57,521 nucleotides of DNA, from contig BJHE01000013.1 of the NCBI GenBank assembly GCA_014191755.1, positions 1-57,521 of the forward strand, read 5' to 3'. A program made the translations under genes and the position numbers. Source of the DNA: Cyanobium sp. Lineage in GTDB: Bacteria > Cyanobacteriota > Cyanobacteriia > PCC-6307 > Cyanobiaceae. The notes beneath the pieces were generated by a model. It was not told where the DNA came from. It did not search any database and saw only the letters and a program-made list of their open reading frames with translations. Within the stretch, counting starts at the first letter, position 1. Each line of letters opens with the position of its first letter. Positions 36,379 through 45,348 of the stretch are shown here, piece by piece.

Positions 36379-37952
36379 CCCCGCCCCGCTGGCTGTTCTG
36401 GCACCGCCGCGACCTGCGTTTGGCCGACAACCTCGGCCTGGCGGCGGCGGCTGCCACCACCCCAGCCGTGACCGGGGTGGTGGTGCTGGATCCGTCCGAA
36501 CTGGCCGCCGTGCACCAGGCTCCAGCCCGGCGCTGGTTCCTGGCCGAGAGCCTGCGGGAACTCTCTGCCCGTTGGCAGGCCGCTGGCAGTCGCCTGCTGA
36601 TCCTCCAGGGGGACCCGGTGGAGCTGCTGCCGCGATTGGCTGCCGCCAGTGGCGCAGCCGTGGTGGCCTGGAACCGGGGCGTCGAACCCGCTGAGCGCGA
36701 GCGCGACCGGCGGGTGGCCGCGGCCCTGCAGGGCGATGGCGTGAAGGTGCTGGTGGATTGGGACCAGCTGCTGGTGCCCCCCGAAACGATCTTCACCGGC
36801 GCCGGCGATCCCTACCGCGTGTACGGCCCCTTCCTGCGCAATTGGCGCGGCCAGGTGGAGCGGCGCGCCGCCGCCGGCGAACTCGACCCACGGCCGGCGC
36901 CGCGGGAGTTGCTGGATCTGGATCCGGCCAGCCTCCCCCGGCCGGAGCTGTGGGCGGCGCTTCCCTTGCTGGAGATGCTGTCCAGCCCCACTCAGCTGGC
37001 GGCTATCGCCGCGGCCTCAGGCGACCCAGGAGCCAGAGGTGTGCGCCCCGGCGAGGCCGGCGGCGCACCGAGCGCCGATGCCTCCGCGAATGCTGATCTC
37101 TGGACGATTAAAGCCTTCAATGGTGCCGATCTCTGCCCCTGCCGCCCCGGTGAAGCGGCGGCCCTGGCCCAGTTGGAGGCCTTCGCCGATGGCCCGGCCC
37201 TGGCCCGCTACGACGAAGGCCGCAACCTGCCAGGGGAAGCCGGCACCTCGGCCCTCTCGGCCGCCCTGCGCTTTGGCACCCTCAGCCCCCGCCAGGCCTG
37301 GGCCGCCGCGGCCATGGCACGTTTCGCTGCCCGCAGCGACGAAGCCCTGGCCTCAATCACGGTGTGGGAGCAGGAGCTCTGCTGGCGCGAGTTCTACCAG
37401 CAGGCCCTGTTCCACTTCCCCGAGCTGGCCGATGGCCCCTACCGGCCCCAGTGGCGCCACTTCCCCTGGGAGAACGACCCGCAGAGGCTGGCTGCCTGGC
37501 AGGAGGGTCTCACCGGCATGCCGATCGTGGATGCGGCGATGCGGCAGCTGGTGGAGAGCGGCTGGATGCACAACCGGCCGCGCATGATCGTGGCCTCCTA
37601 TCTGGTGAAGGATCTGATCTGCGACTGGCGCCTGGGCGAGCGCTTCTTCATGGAGCACCTGGTGGATGGCGACCTGGCCGCCAACAACGGCGGCTGGCAG
37701 TGGAGCGCCAGCAGCGGCATGGACCCCAAGCCGCTGCGCATCTTCAATCCCGCCACCCAGGCCGCCAAGTTCGACCCCGAAGCCACCTACATCCGCACCT
37801 GGTTGCCGGAACTGGCCCACGTGGCCACCGCCGACCTGATCAGCGGCCGCATCGGCGCCCTGGAACGCCGCGGCTACCCGGAAGCGATCGTTGACCACAA
37901 ACTCCAGCAGGCCCGTTTCAAGGCGATGCATGCGGCGCTGCCGCGGGGTTGA
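36375..37952 (+). CDS. phr: Deoxyribodipyrimidine photolyase / cryptochrome family
   Basis: 525 residues, canonical domain order: alpha/beta antenna domain (1-150, LFWHRRDLRLADNLGL, VVAWNRGVEP), then helical FAD domain with TSALSAALRFGTLSPRQAW, WEQELCWREFYQQ, GLTGMPIVDAAMRQL, SGWMHNRPRMIVASYLVKDL and NNGGWQWSASSGMDPKPLR. These match class I CPD photolyases, which repair UV-induced cyclobutane dimers using light. A low-complexity insert sits between domains (about 214-240). The GTG start overlaps the NUDIX stop. Confidence 0.92.
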   Translation: MTPPRWLFWHRRDLRLADNLGLAAAAATTPAVTGVVVLDPSELAAVHQAPARRWFLAESLRELSARWQAAGSRLLILQGDPVELLPRLAAASGAAVVAWNRGVEPAERERDRRVAAALQGDGVKVLVDWDQLLVPPETIFTGAGDPYRVYGPFLRNWRGQVERRAAAGELDPRPAPRELLDLDPASLPRPELWAALPLLEMLSSPTQLAAIAAASGDPGARGVRPGEAGGAPSADASANADLWTIKAFNGADLCPCRPGEAAALAQLEAFADGPALARYDEGRNLPGEAGTSALSAALRFGTLSPRQAWAAAAMARFAARSDEALASITVWEQELCWREFYQQALFHFPELADGPYRPQWRHFPWENDPQRLAAWQEGLTGMPIVDAAMRQLVESGWMHNRPRMIVASYLVKDLICDWRLGERFFMEHLVDGDLAANNGGWQWSASSGMDPKPLRIFNPATQAAKFDPEATYIRTWLPELAHVATADLISGRIGALERRGYPEAIVDHKLQQARFKAMHAALPRG

Positions 37953-37989
37953 GCCGCGAGGCGACCTGGCGAGGGACGCCGCGAACAGC

Positions 37990-39228
37990 TCAGAGCGCGC
38001 CCACCGATAGCGATTCCTGCCGGTCCAGGGATCTGCCGGCGGCGCCGCTCAGCAGCCGCTGCAGGGTGCGGATCACGGTGTCTTGCTGGTCGGCGCTGAG
38101 CTCGGGGAAGATCGGCAGGCTGAGCACCTCGGCGCAGAGCCGCTCGGTGGTGGGCAGGCTGCCGGGGCCATAGCCGAGCTCAGCGAAGGCGGGCTGGCGG
38201 TGGATCGGGATCGGGTAATAGATGATCGTGATCACACCCGCATCCTGGAGCTGCTGCTTGAGCCAGTCGCGGCAGCAGGCCTCGGGCAGGCCATAGCAGG
38301 CGCTGTCGGAGGAGGGGGTGCAGGCGCCGGCGCAGGCCACTGAAGGCTCAGGGCAGGCGGCCACCCGCACCACAAACTGATTCCAGCTGTGGCCATCGGG
38401 GCCCGCCTCGGGCACCTGGATGCCCGGAAGGTGGGAGAGTTCGGCGAGGTAGCGGGCTGCGATCGCCCGACGCCGCTCTACCCAGCGCTCCAGGTGCGGC
38501 AGCTTCACCGCCAGCACGGCGGCCTGGATCGCATCGAGACGGCTGTTGTAGCCCAGGTCGGTGTGCAGGTAACGGCGAGGCATGCCGTGCACCGCCAGCT
38601 CGCGCACCCGCTGGGCCAACTGGGGATCGCGACAGGTCACCGCCCCGCCATCGCCGGCACCACCCAGGTTCTTGGTGGGGAAGAAACTGAAGCAGCCGGC
38701 ATCGCCCCAGCTGCCCACCGGCCGACCGGCCCACTGGGCACCGCTGGCCTGGGCGCAATCCTCGATTACCAGCAGCCCATGGGCGGCGGCGATCGCATTG
38801 ATGCGCTCCATGTCCACCGGCCGGCCGAACAGATGCACCGGCAGCAGGGCGCGGGTGGCGGAGGTGATGGCCGCCTCGATCCGATTGGTATCGATCAGAT
38901 AGGAGCCACCCTCCACATCCACGAAGACTGGAATCGCACCCACGGCACTGATCGCCTCGGCGGTGGCGAAAAAACTGAAGGAGCTGGTGATCACCTCATC
39001 TCCAGGCCCGATCCCCAGACCCCGCAGCGCCAGGATCAAGGCATCGGTGCCGCTGTTGCAGCCGATCGCATGGGGCACGCCACAGAGCTCGGCAAAGGCC
39101 TGCTCAAAGCCGGCGATGGTGCTGCCACCGATGTACTGACCACTGCGCAGAACCGCGAGAACCGCCTCCTCGAGGCCGGTGCCGAGTTGCTCCAGCTGCT
39201 CGCTGAGGCTGAAGGGGGGAATAGGCAT
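37990..39228 (-). CDS. DegT/DnrJ/EryC1 aminotransferase with Cys-rich insert
   Basis: 412 residues from ATG 39228. PLP sugar aminotransferase: SGTDALILALRGLGI, VITSSFSFFATAEAI, IEDCAQASGA (Asp/Gln near the cofactor), and the Schiff-base Lys in CFSFFPTKNLGGAGDGG. It would aminate a nucleotide-linked keto sugar for surface polysaccharide, though no other sugar genes are adjacent. Between WNQFVVRV and DWLKQQL an insert of about 30 residues (about 291-320) holds six cysteines, which relatives lack as far as I know. The extra in-frame codons upstream of 39228 read as non-conserved Pro/Arg-rich sequence, so they were dropped. Confidence 0.9.
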   Translation of the reverse strand: MPIPPFSLSEQLEQLGTGLEEAVLAVLRSGQYIGGSTIAGFEQAFAELCGVPHAIGCNSGTDALILALRGLGIGPGDEVITSSFSFFATAEAISAVGAIPVFVDVEGGSYLIDTNRIEAAITSATRALLPVHLFGRPVDMERINAIAAAHGLLVIEDCAQASGAQWAGRPVGSWGDAGCFSFFPTKNLGGAGDGGAVTCRDPQLAQRVRELAVHGMPRRYLHTDLGYNSRLDAIQAAVLAVKLPHLERWVERRRAIAARYLAELSHLPGIQVPEAGPDGHSWNQFVVRVAACPEPSVACAGACTPSSDSACYGLPEACCRDWLKQQLQDAGVITIIYYPIPIHRQPAFAELGYGPGSLPTTERLCAEVLSLPIFPELSADQQDTVIRTLQRLLSGAAGRSLDRQESLSVGAL

Positions 39229-39280
39229 GGCGGCAACCTTAAGCCCGCCTACCGGATGCGCGCGTGGGCGCACCAGAGCC

Positions 39281-39880
39281 TCAACGGGCCCAGGCCGGCG
39301 CGGCGCCGGGATGCCATTTGATGTTGCAGCCGATCGAGGCGATCTGGGGCTCGGACACCGGCTGGTCCGCCAGCACCGCCGCCAGGGCGGCCCGCAGATC
39401 GCGGCCGTCGCAGGGGAGGTCGTTGCCCGGACGGCTGGGATCGAGCTGGCCGCGATAGGCCAGGCGATGGGCGCGATCGAACAGAAACGGATCGGGGGTG
39501 CAGGCGGCCTGGAAGGCGCGGGCCACGGCTTGGTCGCGGTCCAGCAGGTAGGGGAAGGTCCAGCCGTGGGTGGCGGCCTGGGCAGCCATCCCCTCGGGTC
39601 CATCCTGGGGATGGCTGCGGAGGCTGTTGCTAGCGATGCCGAGCAGCACGGTCCGATCGCCAAGATCCTTCTGCAGCCGGGTGATCTCAGCCTCGATGTG
39701 CTTCACGAAGGGGCAGTGGCAGGAGAGGAAGAGCACCAGCACCGGCCGCCCCGCCAGGGCAGCGGCGGCGGGCAACCGCCCCACAACCTCCTCGAGCGCC
39801 CCCCGGTTGCGCTCGCGCTCCAGCAGGGCCTGGGGCAGGGGCGTGCCCAGCGGAAGCATGGTGGAGGGGGTGAGGGCCAT
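39281..39880 (-). CDS. Thioredoxin-like / AhpC-TSA family protein
   Basis: 199 residues. Motif SCHCPFVKHIE (Cys-x-Cys, about residue 55) after a hydrophobic strand RPVLVLFL, and later TPDPFLFD with the cis-Pro, are the thioredoxin-fold redox signature of the peroxiredoxin-like CHCPFV family. A conserved C-terminal IGCNIKWH ends the protein. It probably acts in thiol redox or peroxide handling. ATG 39880 is chosen over an upstream codon, as the family begins there. Confidence 0.85.
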   Translation of the reverse strand: MALTPSTMLPLGTPLPQALLERERNRGALEEVVGRLPAAAALAGRPVLVLFLSCHCPFVKHIEAEITRLQKDLGDRTVLLGIASNSLRSHPQDGPEGMAAQAATHGWTFPYLLDRDQAVARAFQAACTPDPFLFDRAHRLAYRGQLDPSRPGNDLPCDGRDLRAALAAVLADQPVSEPQIASIGCNIKWHPGAAPAWAR

Positions 39881-40077
39881 CGATCCGGAGTCCTCGACGA
39901 ACGGCTGCGGCGTTCCTGCCACGATCAGGATCATGGCGAATGCTGCAGCCCCCGGTGCCTCTCCCCTTGGAGTCCGATCGCCCGTCGCGGCCAGCGGCTG
40001 TCCCCTGGTCGGGCGGCCACGGGTCGGGCGGCCCCGGGTCGCCCCGTTCCGGCCAATGGCGCCGCGACCGGCCGGGA

Positions 40078-40662
40078 ATGGGCCTTAGGCGGGCAAAGCC
40101 CAGCGACCTGCTACCGCTCTTCGGCGCCCTCGCCCTGCTCTGCGGCGGCTGCCTGCGCCCCCAACACCACAGCAGCGGCCGCGTGTTCCCCCTGACGCGC
40201 CACACCCCCGGCGATGGCCTGGCGGTGGTGAACGCCCCCGGGGGCAGCGGCATCCACATCTGGCTCGACCCCGACACCGAAACCGCCGGAATCTGCCGCC
40301 CCCGCTGGAATCCGGATCCGGCACGCCTGAGCGGCGGCGATGGCGTTTCCCCCACGAGCAGCGGGCGGGCGCCTCGGGAGGAGTTCTACGCCGCCCTGCG
40401 GCGGGGTCCGGTGCGCTGGGCCCTGCGCCGCCAGATGGAGGAACTCTGCCGCCACAGGGCTCCCGGCCGGCGCTTCCAGTGGCAGGCCCCGCCCCGCAGT
40501 GACGCGGCCTTCCTGCCGGTGCTGCAACCGCAGCTGGAGGAGGAGCACCTGCTCAGCAACCCCACCGCCGTGCGGCGGACCGAGAAGCAGCTGCTGGGGA
40601 TACCCCTCACCCCCGAAGACTGGAACGAGACGCGGCCGCCGCGGCCGCCGGACGGCCCCTGA
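40078..40662 (+). CDS. Predicted lipoprotein of unknown function
   Basis: 194 residues from ATG 40078. The N-terminus is basic then hydrophobic (LLPLFGALALLCGGC) ending in a lipobox, LCGGC, with Cys near residue 25; a lipid-anchored periplasmic protein is likely. The mature part is Arg/Pro/Glu-rich without a recognised domain, with LRRQMEELCRHRAPGRRF as a helix. It lies between the thioredoxin-like gene (divergent) and the phosphopantetheinyl transferase (convergent). Confidence 0.65.
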   Translation: MGLRRAKPSDLLPLFGALALLCGGCLRPQHHSSGRVFPLTRHTPGDGLAVVNAPGGSGIHIWLDPDTETAGICRPRWNPDPARLSGGDGVSPTSSGRAPREEFYAALRRGPVRWALRRQMEELCRHRAPGRRFQWQAPPRSDAAFLPVLQPQLEEEHLLSNPTAVRRTEKQLLGIPLTPEDWNETRPPRPPDGP

Positions 40663-40727
40663 TCAGCCAGGCCCCCCTGGGCACAAGCTGGAATTCCGGG
40701 CTGACCCGATCGCTCCGCGGCACCGGC

Positions 40728-41474
40728 TCAGAGGGGCTCCGCCAAGGCCACCGCCGCCCCATATCCTGCCGGCACCTCCACATCCCAGATCGCTATATCG
40801 GCCGGCTGGGTCGCAGATTCCCGCCGCAGACGCTCCAATCCCGCCAGACCCTCGCCACTGGCCTTCAGCCTGGCCTCGAGCCGGCACCAGGCCTCCAGAA
40901 AGGCTGCGTCCCCCTGCTCCGGCGGCAGGCTCTCCAGGCGAGAGACCGCATCGGCCGGCAGGACCCTCCGGGCGATGGGCTGCCAATCGAGACCCGGGCG
41001 GAGCCGCTCCACATCCACGCCCACGGGGCGGCTCGGATGGAGGGCCAGCAGGATCAGGTCGCCGGAATGGGCGAGATTGAAGTGGGGAGCGGCATCCACC
41101 ACCCCATCGAGGGCAGGCTTGCCGTGAGGGCCATAGCGAAAGCGCAGCGCCGCCGGATTGCGATCCAGGTAGGCCCCGAGCACCTGCCGCAGGGCGGCGC
41201 GGCCGAGCTGGTAGCGCTCTCGATCCCCAGGGCGGCGGAAGCGTGCAGAGCGCTCCTGTTCGCCGCGATCCAGCAGTGAGACCAGCTCGCCGGTGGTAGC
41301 GGCCCCTGCGCCATCACGGCGATCGAGGATCAGGAGAGCCGGCGCCTCGTGATCCTGGGGTGTCCCCCAGGCCAAGGGGGGTAGAGGTTGTCCTGGCCAC
41401 CAGGGCAGGGGACTGAGCTCCTTGCCCCAGGGGCGCTCAGCGTCCTCGCACCGTTCCCTCCTCAAGGCCCCCAC
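40728..41474 (-). CDS. 4'-phosphopantetheinyl transferase, Sfp type
   Basis: 248 residues. Family marks are FRYGPHGKP, HFNLAHSGDLILLAL, VGVDVE (Mg2+ Asp/Glu pair) and WCRLEARLKASGEGL (W-KEA-like, here LEARLKA). It transfers phosphopantetheine from CoA to carrier proteins, here probably the fatty-acid ACP because cyanobacteria often have only an Sfp-type enzyme (established). fabI lies two genes away. The GTG start at 41474 overlaps the end of the upstream gene by 13 bases, implying coupling. Confidence 0.88.
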   Translation of the reverse strand: MGALRRERCEDAERPWGKELSPLPWWPGQPLPPLAWGTPQDHEAPALLILDRRDGAGAATTGELVSLLDRGEQERSARFRRPGDRERYQLGRAALRQVLGAYLDRNPAALRFRYGPHGKPALDGVVDAAPHFNLAHSGDLILLALHPSRPVGVDVERLRPGLDWQPIARRVLPADAVSRLESLPPEQGDAAFLEAWCRLEARLKASGEGLAGLERLRRESATQPADIAIWDVEVPAGYGAAVALAEPL

Positions 41475-42895
41475 ACCAAGGGCTCGGCGCGGCGCCAGTA
41501 GCGTGAGAAGCGGCGCAGGTCAGGCGCGGCCTGGCCCTCGAAGGGCAGGGCCACGAACGGCTCGGGCTCCAGCATCTGCAGCGGCAGCACCGCCGCCAGC
41601 CTTGCCGCGCTGCGGAGCAGGCGGGGATCCACCGGCCGGCTGGTCACGAGGCCATCGCAGCCGTGCTCCTCAGCCGCCGCCAGGAGCTGAGCGGCAACAT
41701 CCCCCTCGCGCACCGGCACTGGCAGCTCGGCCAGACAGGCGCGCAGAAAGCGGAGGCGACCGGGGGCCGGCGGCCCCTCCCCCGCCGGGGAGGCCGAGCT
41801 CCCAGGCCCCTGGGCAGCGGCAGCGCGACCGGCGATCCAATCGGCGTCGAGCACGGCCACGGCCGGAGCATCGGGGTGGGCGAGGAGAGCGGGGTTTGCG
41901 GCACCCAGAGCCTCCTCGTGCACCCACACCAGCGGGCGGCGAAACCCGCCAACCGGGTTTGGCAGCGGCAGCGAAAGGCAGCCCGAGGTATCCAGTCCCT
42001 GTGGAGCGGCCTGAGCGGCGGCAGCCGACGGAGTCAGCGGCGAACTCTGGTCTAGCAAAGGCCCTTCCGCCTGCACAGACAAAGGCCGGAACAGCCGCTC
42101 CTGCAACTCCTCGTAGCTCGCCTCAAACGGACACCCCGCCGCGCCGCCGCGGCCGGCCCGGGGGCAATCGCCGCAATAGCGGCCGCTGCTGAAGCGTTCC
42201 AGGTTGGCCCGGTTGAAGATGTAGGGCTTGTGGCTGAAGCTGCTGGCCACCCACTGCCAGCTGAGGTTATTGCTGGCCGGATCGCCGTCGAGCAGGTGCC
42301 GCAGAAACCAGCGGGCGCCGACCTGCCAGCGAACCCGCCGCCAGTGCACCACGTAGGAGGCCAGCCACATCCGCGCATGGTTATGGAGCCAGCCCGAGCC
42401 GATCAGCTCGACGGCAAAGGCATCGATGCAGGGCAGGCCGGTGGCGGCGGCGGCGATGTCGGGCGGGAGCTCGGGGGCGTAGGCATCCGGCCGATGGCCG
42501 GTCTTGAGCGGTTCGCGGTCGTCCCAGATGCCATCACCGAGCTGGCGCCAGAGGCGTTGCCAGTAGTCGCGCCAGCCCAGCTCACTGATCAGTTTCTCGC
42601 CGGCACGGCGCTGGGCCTCGCTCCAGAGGCGGCTGCCGCCGGAGGGGGAGCCGCCGACAGCCGAAGTGAACAGATTCGTCTGCACCGCCCCACCGGGCTC
42701 GGCGAGCGCTTCCAGCCGTGCGAACACCGCCTGGCGCACCTCCGCCAGCGTGAGCACGCCATGGCGGATCCAGGGCGAGAGGCGCGTCACGGCGCCATCG
42801 AGATGGTTGCGGCTGGCGCCATAGCGGGCGGGATCCATGGCGGCCAGGCGCTCTTCAGCAGCCCGGCGGCCACCACGGTGAACGGGCGGTGGCAT
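41462..42895 (-). CDS. Cryptochrome/photolyase-like protein with swapped domain order
   Basis: 477 residues from ATG 42895. The N-terminal part is the FAD-binding helical domain: SRNHLDGAVTRLSPWIRHGV, ELGWRDYWQRLW, TGLPCIDAFAVELIGSGWLH, NHARMWLASYVVHW, LLDGDPASNNLSWQWVASSF. After a Cys-rich linker (YCGDCPRAG... GCPFEASYEEL, about 240-260) and a disordered segment, the C-terminal 155 residues (about 320-477) resemble the photolyase alpha/beta antenna domain: LVWVHEEALGAANPALLAHP, RLRFLRACLAEL, EEHGCDGLVTSRPVDPR and RRFSRYWRRAEPLV. In ordinary photolyases this domain comes first. The order here is therefore reversed. The three linker cysteines could bind a metal or cluster. Function unknown; light-driven repair or sensing is plausible. 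Confidence 0.8.
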   Translation of the reverse strand: MPPPVHRGGRRAAEERLAAMDPARYGASRNHLDGAVTRLSPWIRHGVLTLAEVRQAVFARLEALAEPGGAVQTNLFTSAVGGSPSGGSRLWSEAQRRAGEKLISELGWRDYWQRLWRQLGDGIWDDREPLKTGHRPDAYAPELPPDIAAAATGLPCIDAFAVELIGSGWLHNHARMWLASYVVHWRRVRWQVGARWFLRHLLDGDPASNNLSWQWVASSFSHKPYIFNRANLERFSSGRYCGDCPRAGRGGAAGCPFEASYEELQERLFRPLSVQAEGPLLDQSSPLTPSAAAAQAAPQGLDTSGCLSLPLPNPVGGFRRPLVWVHEEALGAANPALLAHPDAPAVAVLDADWIAGRAAAAQGPGSSASPAGEGPPAPGRLRFLRACLAELPVPVREGDVAAQLLAAAEEHGCDGLVTSRPVDPRLLRSAARLAAVLPLQMLEPEPFVALPFEGQAAPDLRRFSRYWRRAEPLVWGP

Positions 42896-43071
42896 CAAGG
42901 GCGGGGGCGGATTTCTTTGAAGCTAAGAGTGGGCTGGGGCACTTGCCCGTGCCACCCAGGAGGCATGACAAGGCTGAAAGCACCAGAGGCGCAACGGCCC
43001 CGGGGGGCCCCGCCGGCCGCTGGGGGAGAATCCCCGGATCGCACCCCAGCGTCGCCGGCGGCGCTCCCCCC

Positions 43072-43854
43072 ATGCTCCTCGACCTGCGCGGCAAGAAGGC
43101 CCTCGTCACCGGCATCGCCAACAACAAGTCGATCGCCTGGGGCATCGCCCAGCAGCTCCATGCCGCCGGCTGCGAGCTGGGGGTCACCTACCTGCCGGAT
43201 GAGAGGGGCCGCTTCGAGGGCAAGGTGCGCGACCTCACGGCCCCGCTGGCCCCAACTCTGTTCGAGCCGCTCAACGTGCAGGATCCGGCCCAGATCGAGG
43301 CGGTGTTCGCCCGGGTAGCCGAGCTATGGGGCTCGATCGATGTGCTGGTGCACTGCCTGGCCTTCGCCGGCAAGGAGGAGCTGATCGGCGATTACTCGGC
43401 CATCAGTCCTGAGGGCTTCGGCCGGGCCCTGGAGGTGAGCGCCTACTCCCTGGCGCCGCTGTGCCGCTACGCCAAGCCCCTGTTCAACCCCGGCGCCAGC
43501 GTGATCACCCTCAGCTACCTCGGCGCCGAGCGGGCCATCCCCAACTACAACGTGATGGGCGTTGCCAAGGCCGCCCTGGAGGCCTCGGTGCGCTATCTGG
43601 CGGCAGAACTGGGCCCCGAGAAGAATGTGCGCGTGAACGCGATCAGCGCCGGCCCGATCCGCACCCTGGCCAGCTCCGCCATCGGCGGCATCCTCGATAT
43701 GATCCACAATGTAGAAGAAAAGGCCCCCCTGCGCCGCACCGTGACCCAGGAGGAAGTGGGCTCTGCCGCCGCCTTCCTGGCCAGCCCGCTGGCTTCGGGC
43801 ATCACCGGCCAGGTGATCTATGTGGATGCCGGGTATTGCATCACGGGGATGTGA
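43072..43854 (+). CDS. fabI: Enoyl-[acyl-carrier-protein] reductase (NADH)
   Basis: 260 residues, typical length. SDR fold with the FabI-specific nucleotide site GIANNKSIAWGIA, HCLAFAGKEEL, and the catalytic Tyr-x6-Lys pair as YNVMGVAKAALE (Tyr then Lys), plus SAGPIRTLA and ITGQVIYVDAGYCI. It catalyses the last step of each fatty-acid elongation cycle. ATG 43072 is chosen as homologues start MLLDLRGK. It is followed on the other strand by a VapBC pair that separates it from hisB. Confidence 0.95.
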   Translation: MLLDLRGKKALVTGIANNKSIAWGIAQQLHAAGCELGVTYLPDERGRFEGKVRDLTAPLAPTLFEPLNVQDPAQIEAVFARVAELWGSIDVLVHCLAFAGKEELIGDYSAISPEGFGRALEVSAYSLAPLCRYAKPLFNPGASVITLSYLGAERAIPNYNVMGVAKAALEASVRYLAAELGPEKNVRVNAISAGPIRTLASSAIGGILDMIHNVEEKAPLRRTVTQEEVGSAAAFLASPLASGITGQVIYVDAGYCITGM

Positions 43855-43881
43855 GAGCCGGGAAGGCCGCAGCTCAGCGTT

Positions 43882-44310
43882 TCACCGCAGCGGATCGAGG
43901 AAGCGCAGCCCAGGGAAGCGGCGGAAATCGTTGTCGGCGGAGCAGAGGGTGCAGGTGTGCTCGATCGCCAGGGCGGCTAGATGGGCATCGTTGCTGAGGT
44001 TGCCGGCTGTGCCGGCTTCAGCGATCAACAGGCGTAGGAGGCTCCAGTGACTGGGACCGGGCTCCAGCCGTTCCACCAGAGGGTGCTGCAGCCAGCCCTC
44101 CACTAAATTCAGCGCCTGCTCAGGCTGAAGTGGCCGCTGCATCAGCCTGGCTTGCGTGCTGATCCGCAACACCGCAAGGACCACGGTCCAGGGCAAGGCA
44201 ACGGGCTCATCCCCATTCAGAACGCTCTCGAGCCACGTCCGAGCCCGACTGTGTTGGGGCATTTCCTGCAGGCTGGCGTAAAGCCACAGGTTGGTGTCAA
44301 TCAGGATCAT
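43882..44310 (-). CDS. vapC: PIN-domain toxin, VapC type
   Basis: 142 residues. LIDTNLWLYA (first Asp), a TVVLAVLRI helix, LSNDAHLAALAIEH (Asp), and SADNDFRRF (final Asp) make up the PIN nuclease site. The ATG overlaps the antitoxin's TGA (ATGA). It appears complete. It lies on the minus strand between fabI and hisB, as if inserted. Confidence 0.9.
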   Translation of the reverse strand: MILIDTNLWLYASLQEMPQHSRARTWLESVLNGDEPVALPWTVVLAVLRISTQARLMQRPLQPEQALNLVEGWLQHPLVERLEPGPSHWSLLRLLIAEAGTAGNLSNDAHLAALAIEHTCTLCSADNDFRRFPGLRFLDPLR

Positions 44311-44573
44311 CGACCCTGCCGCAGCTTCTCCATCAGGGCCCCGTCCTCAAGGGCAGCCGCCAACTGGTTGGCCTTGGTGAAGTCCACCCCCGGGGCTAGT
44401 GCGCCCACCGAAAACGTGGGGCAGCGGTAGGGCTGCCGCGGGCGTGGAGCTGGTTGGGCCAGACCGGCCAGGAGGGTGTCATTCACCACCTGCTTGAAGG
44501 GCTTGCCGCTGTCGAGTGCTTTCTGGCGCAGCTGGCGCAGCAATCCGTCGTCGATGGTGAGCGTGGTGCGCAT
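44307..44573 (-). CDS. vapB: VapB-type antitoxin (ribbon-helix-helix)
   Basis: 88 residues. [20 protein letters not shown] is the RHH DNA-binding strand/helix, followed by [13 protein letters not shown] and a C-terminal toxin-binding tail with [15 protein letters not shown]. Upstream of the start are GGCATC repeats, including GCATC-AA-GATGC (44575-44586), a possible operator for autoregulation. It overlaps vapC by four bases. Confidence 0.88.
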   Translation of the reverse strand: MRTTLTIDDGLLRQLRQKALDSGKPFKQVVNDTLLAGLAQPAPRPRQPYRCPTFSVGALAPGVDFTKANQLAAALEDGALMEKLRQGR

Positions 44574-44663
44574 GGCATCAAGATGCTCCGCCCAGGCATC
44601 ATGGCATCAGCTTCGGCGCTTCGGCATGATCGGATCGGCCAGTCCAGCCACGCGGCCACCCCC

Positions 44664-45293
44664 ATGCAGAACGGCACCCCCAGCGCTTCGGCCCGCACCG
44701 GCACGATCCATCGCGTCACCGGCGAAACCAACGTGCGGGTGAAGCTCGGCCTCGATGGCAGCGGCTCCTGCCAGGTGGCCACCGGCGTGCCCTTCCTCGA
44801 TCACATGCTCCACCAGATCAGCAGCCACGGTCTGATCGACCTGGAGATCAGCGCCAAGGGCGACACCCACATCGACGACCACCACACCAACGAGGACGTG
44901 GGCATCGCCGTGGGCCAGGCCCTCGCCAAGGCCCTGGGTGACCGCCGCGGCATCCACCGCTTCGGCCACTTCCTGGCTCCCCTCGATGAGGCCTTGGTGC
45001 AGGTGGCCCTCGATTGCTCCGGTCGGCCGCACCTGAGCTGGGGCCTCACGATCCCCGCCGCCAAGATCGGCACCTACGACACCGAACTGGTGAAGGAGTT
45101 CTACGTGGCGGTGGCCAACAACGCCGGCCTCACCCTGCATGTGCGCCAGCTCGATGGCGTGAACTCGCACCACATCGTGGAGGCGAGCTTCAAGGCCTTC
45201 GCCCGGGCGCTGCGGCAGGCGGTGGAGATCGATCCGCGCCGGGCCGATGCAGTGCCGAGCAGCAAGGGGGTGCTGGAGAGGGCCGGAAGCTGA
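44664..45293 (+). CDS. hisB: Imidazoleglycerol-phosphate dehydratase
   Basis: 209 residues, monofunctional His[51 protein letters not shown] (metal-binding His/Glu cluster), [16 protein letters not shown] and [19 protein letters not shown] cover the whole family. It catalyses the sixth step of histidine biosynthesis with two Mn2+ ions. ATG 44664 fits family starts; in-frame codons upstream overlap the divergent antitoxin gene. Confidence 0.96.
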   Translation: MQNGTPSASARTGTIHRVTGETNVRVKLGLDGSGSCQVATGVPFLDHMLHQISSHGLIDLEISAKGDTHIDDHHTNEDVGIAVGQALAKALGDRRGIHRFGHFLAPLDEALVQVALDCSGRPHLSWGLTIPAAKIGTYDTELVKEFYVAVANNAGLTLHVRQLDGVNSHHIVEASFKAFARALRQAVEIDPRRADAVPSSKGVLERAGS

Positions 45294-45348
45294 GGAGGTC
45301 CGCTGGTCTCGGCCATGCCGGGGACCAGGCCGTGGCCGAGACCCGCTC

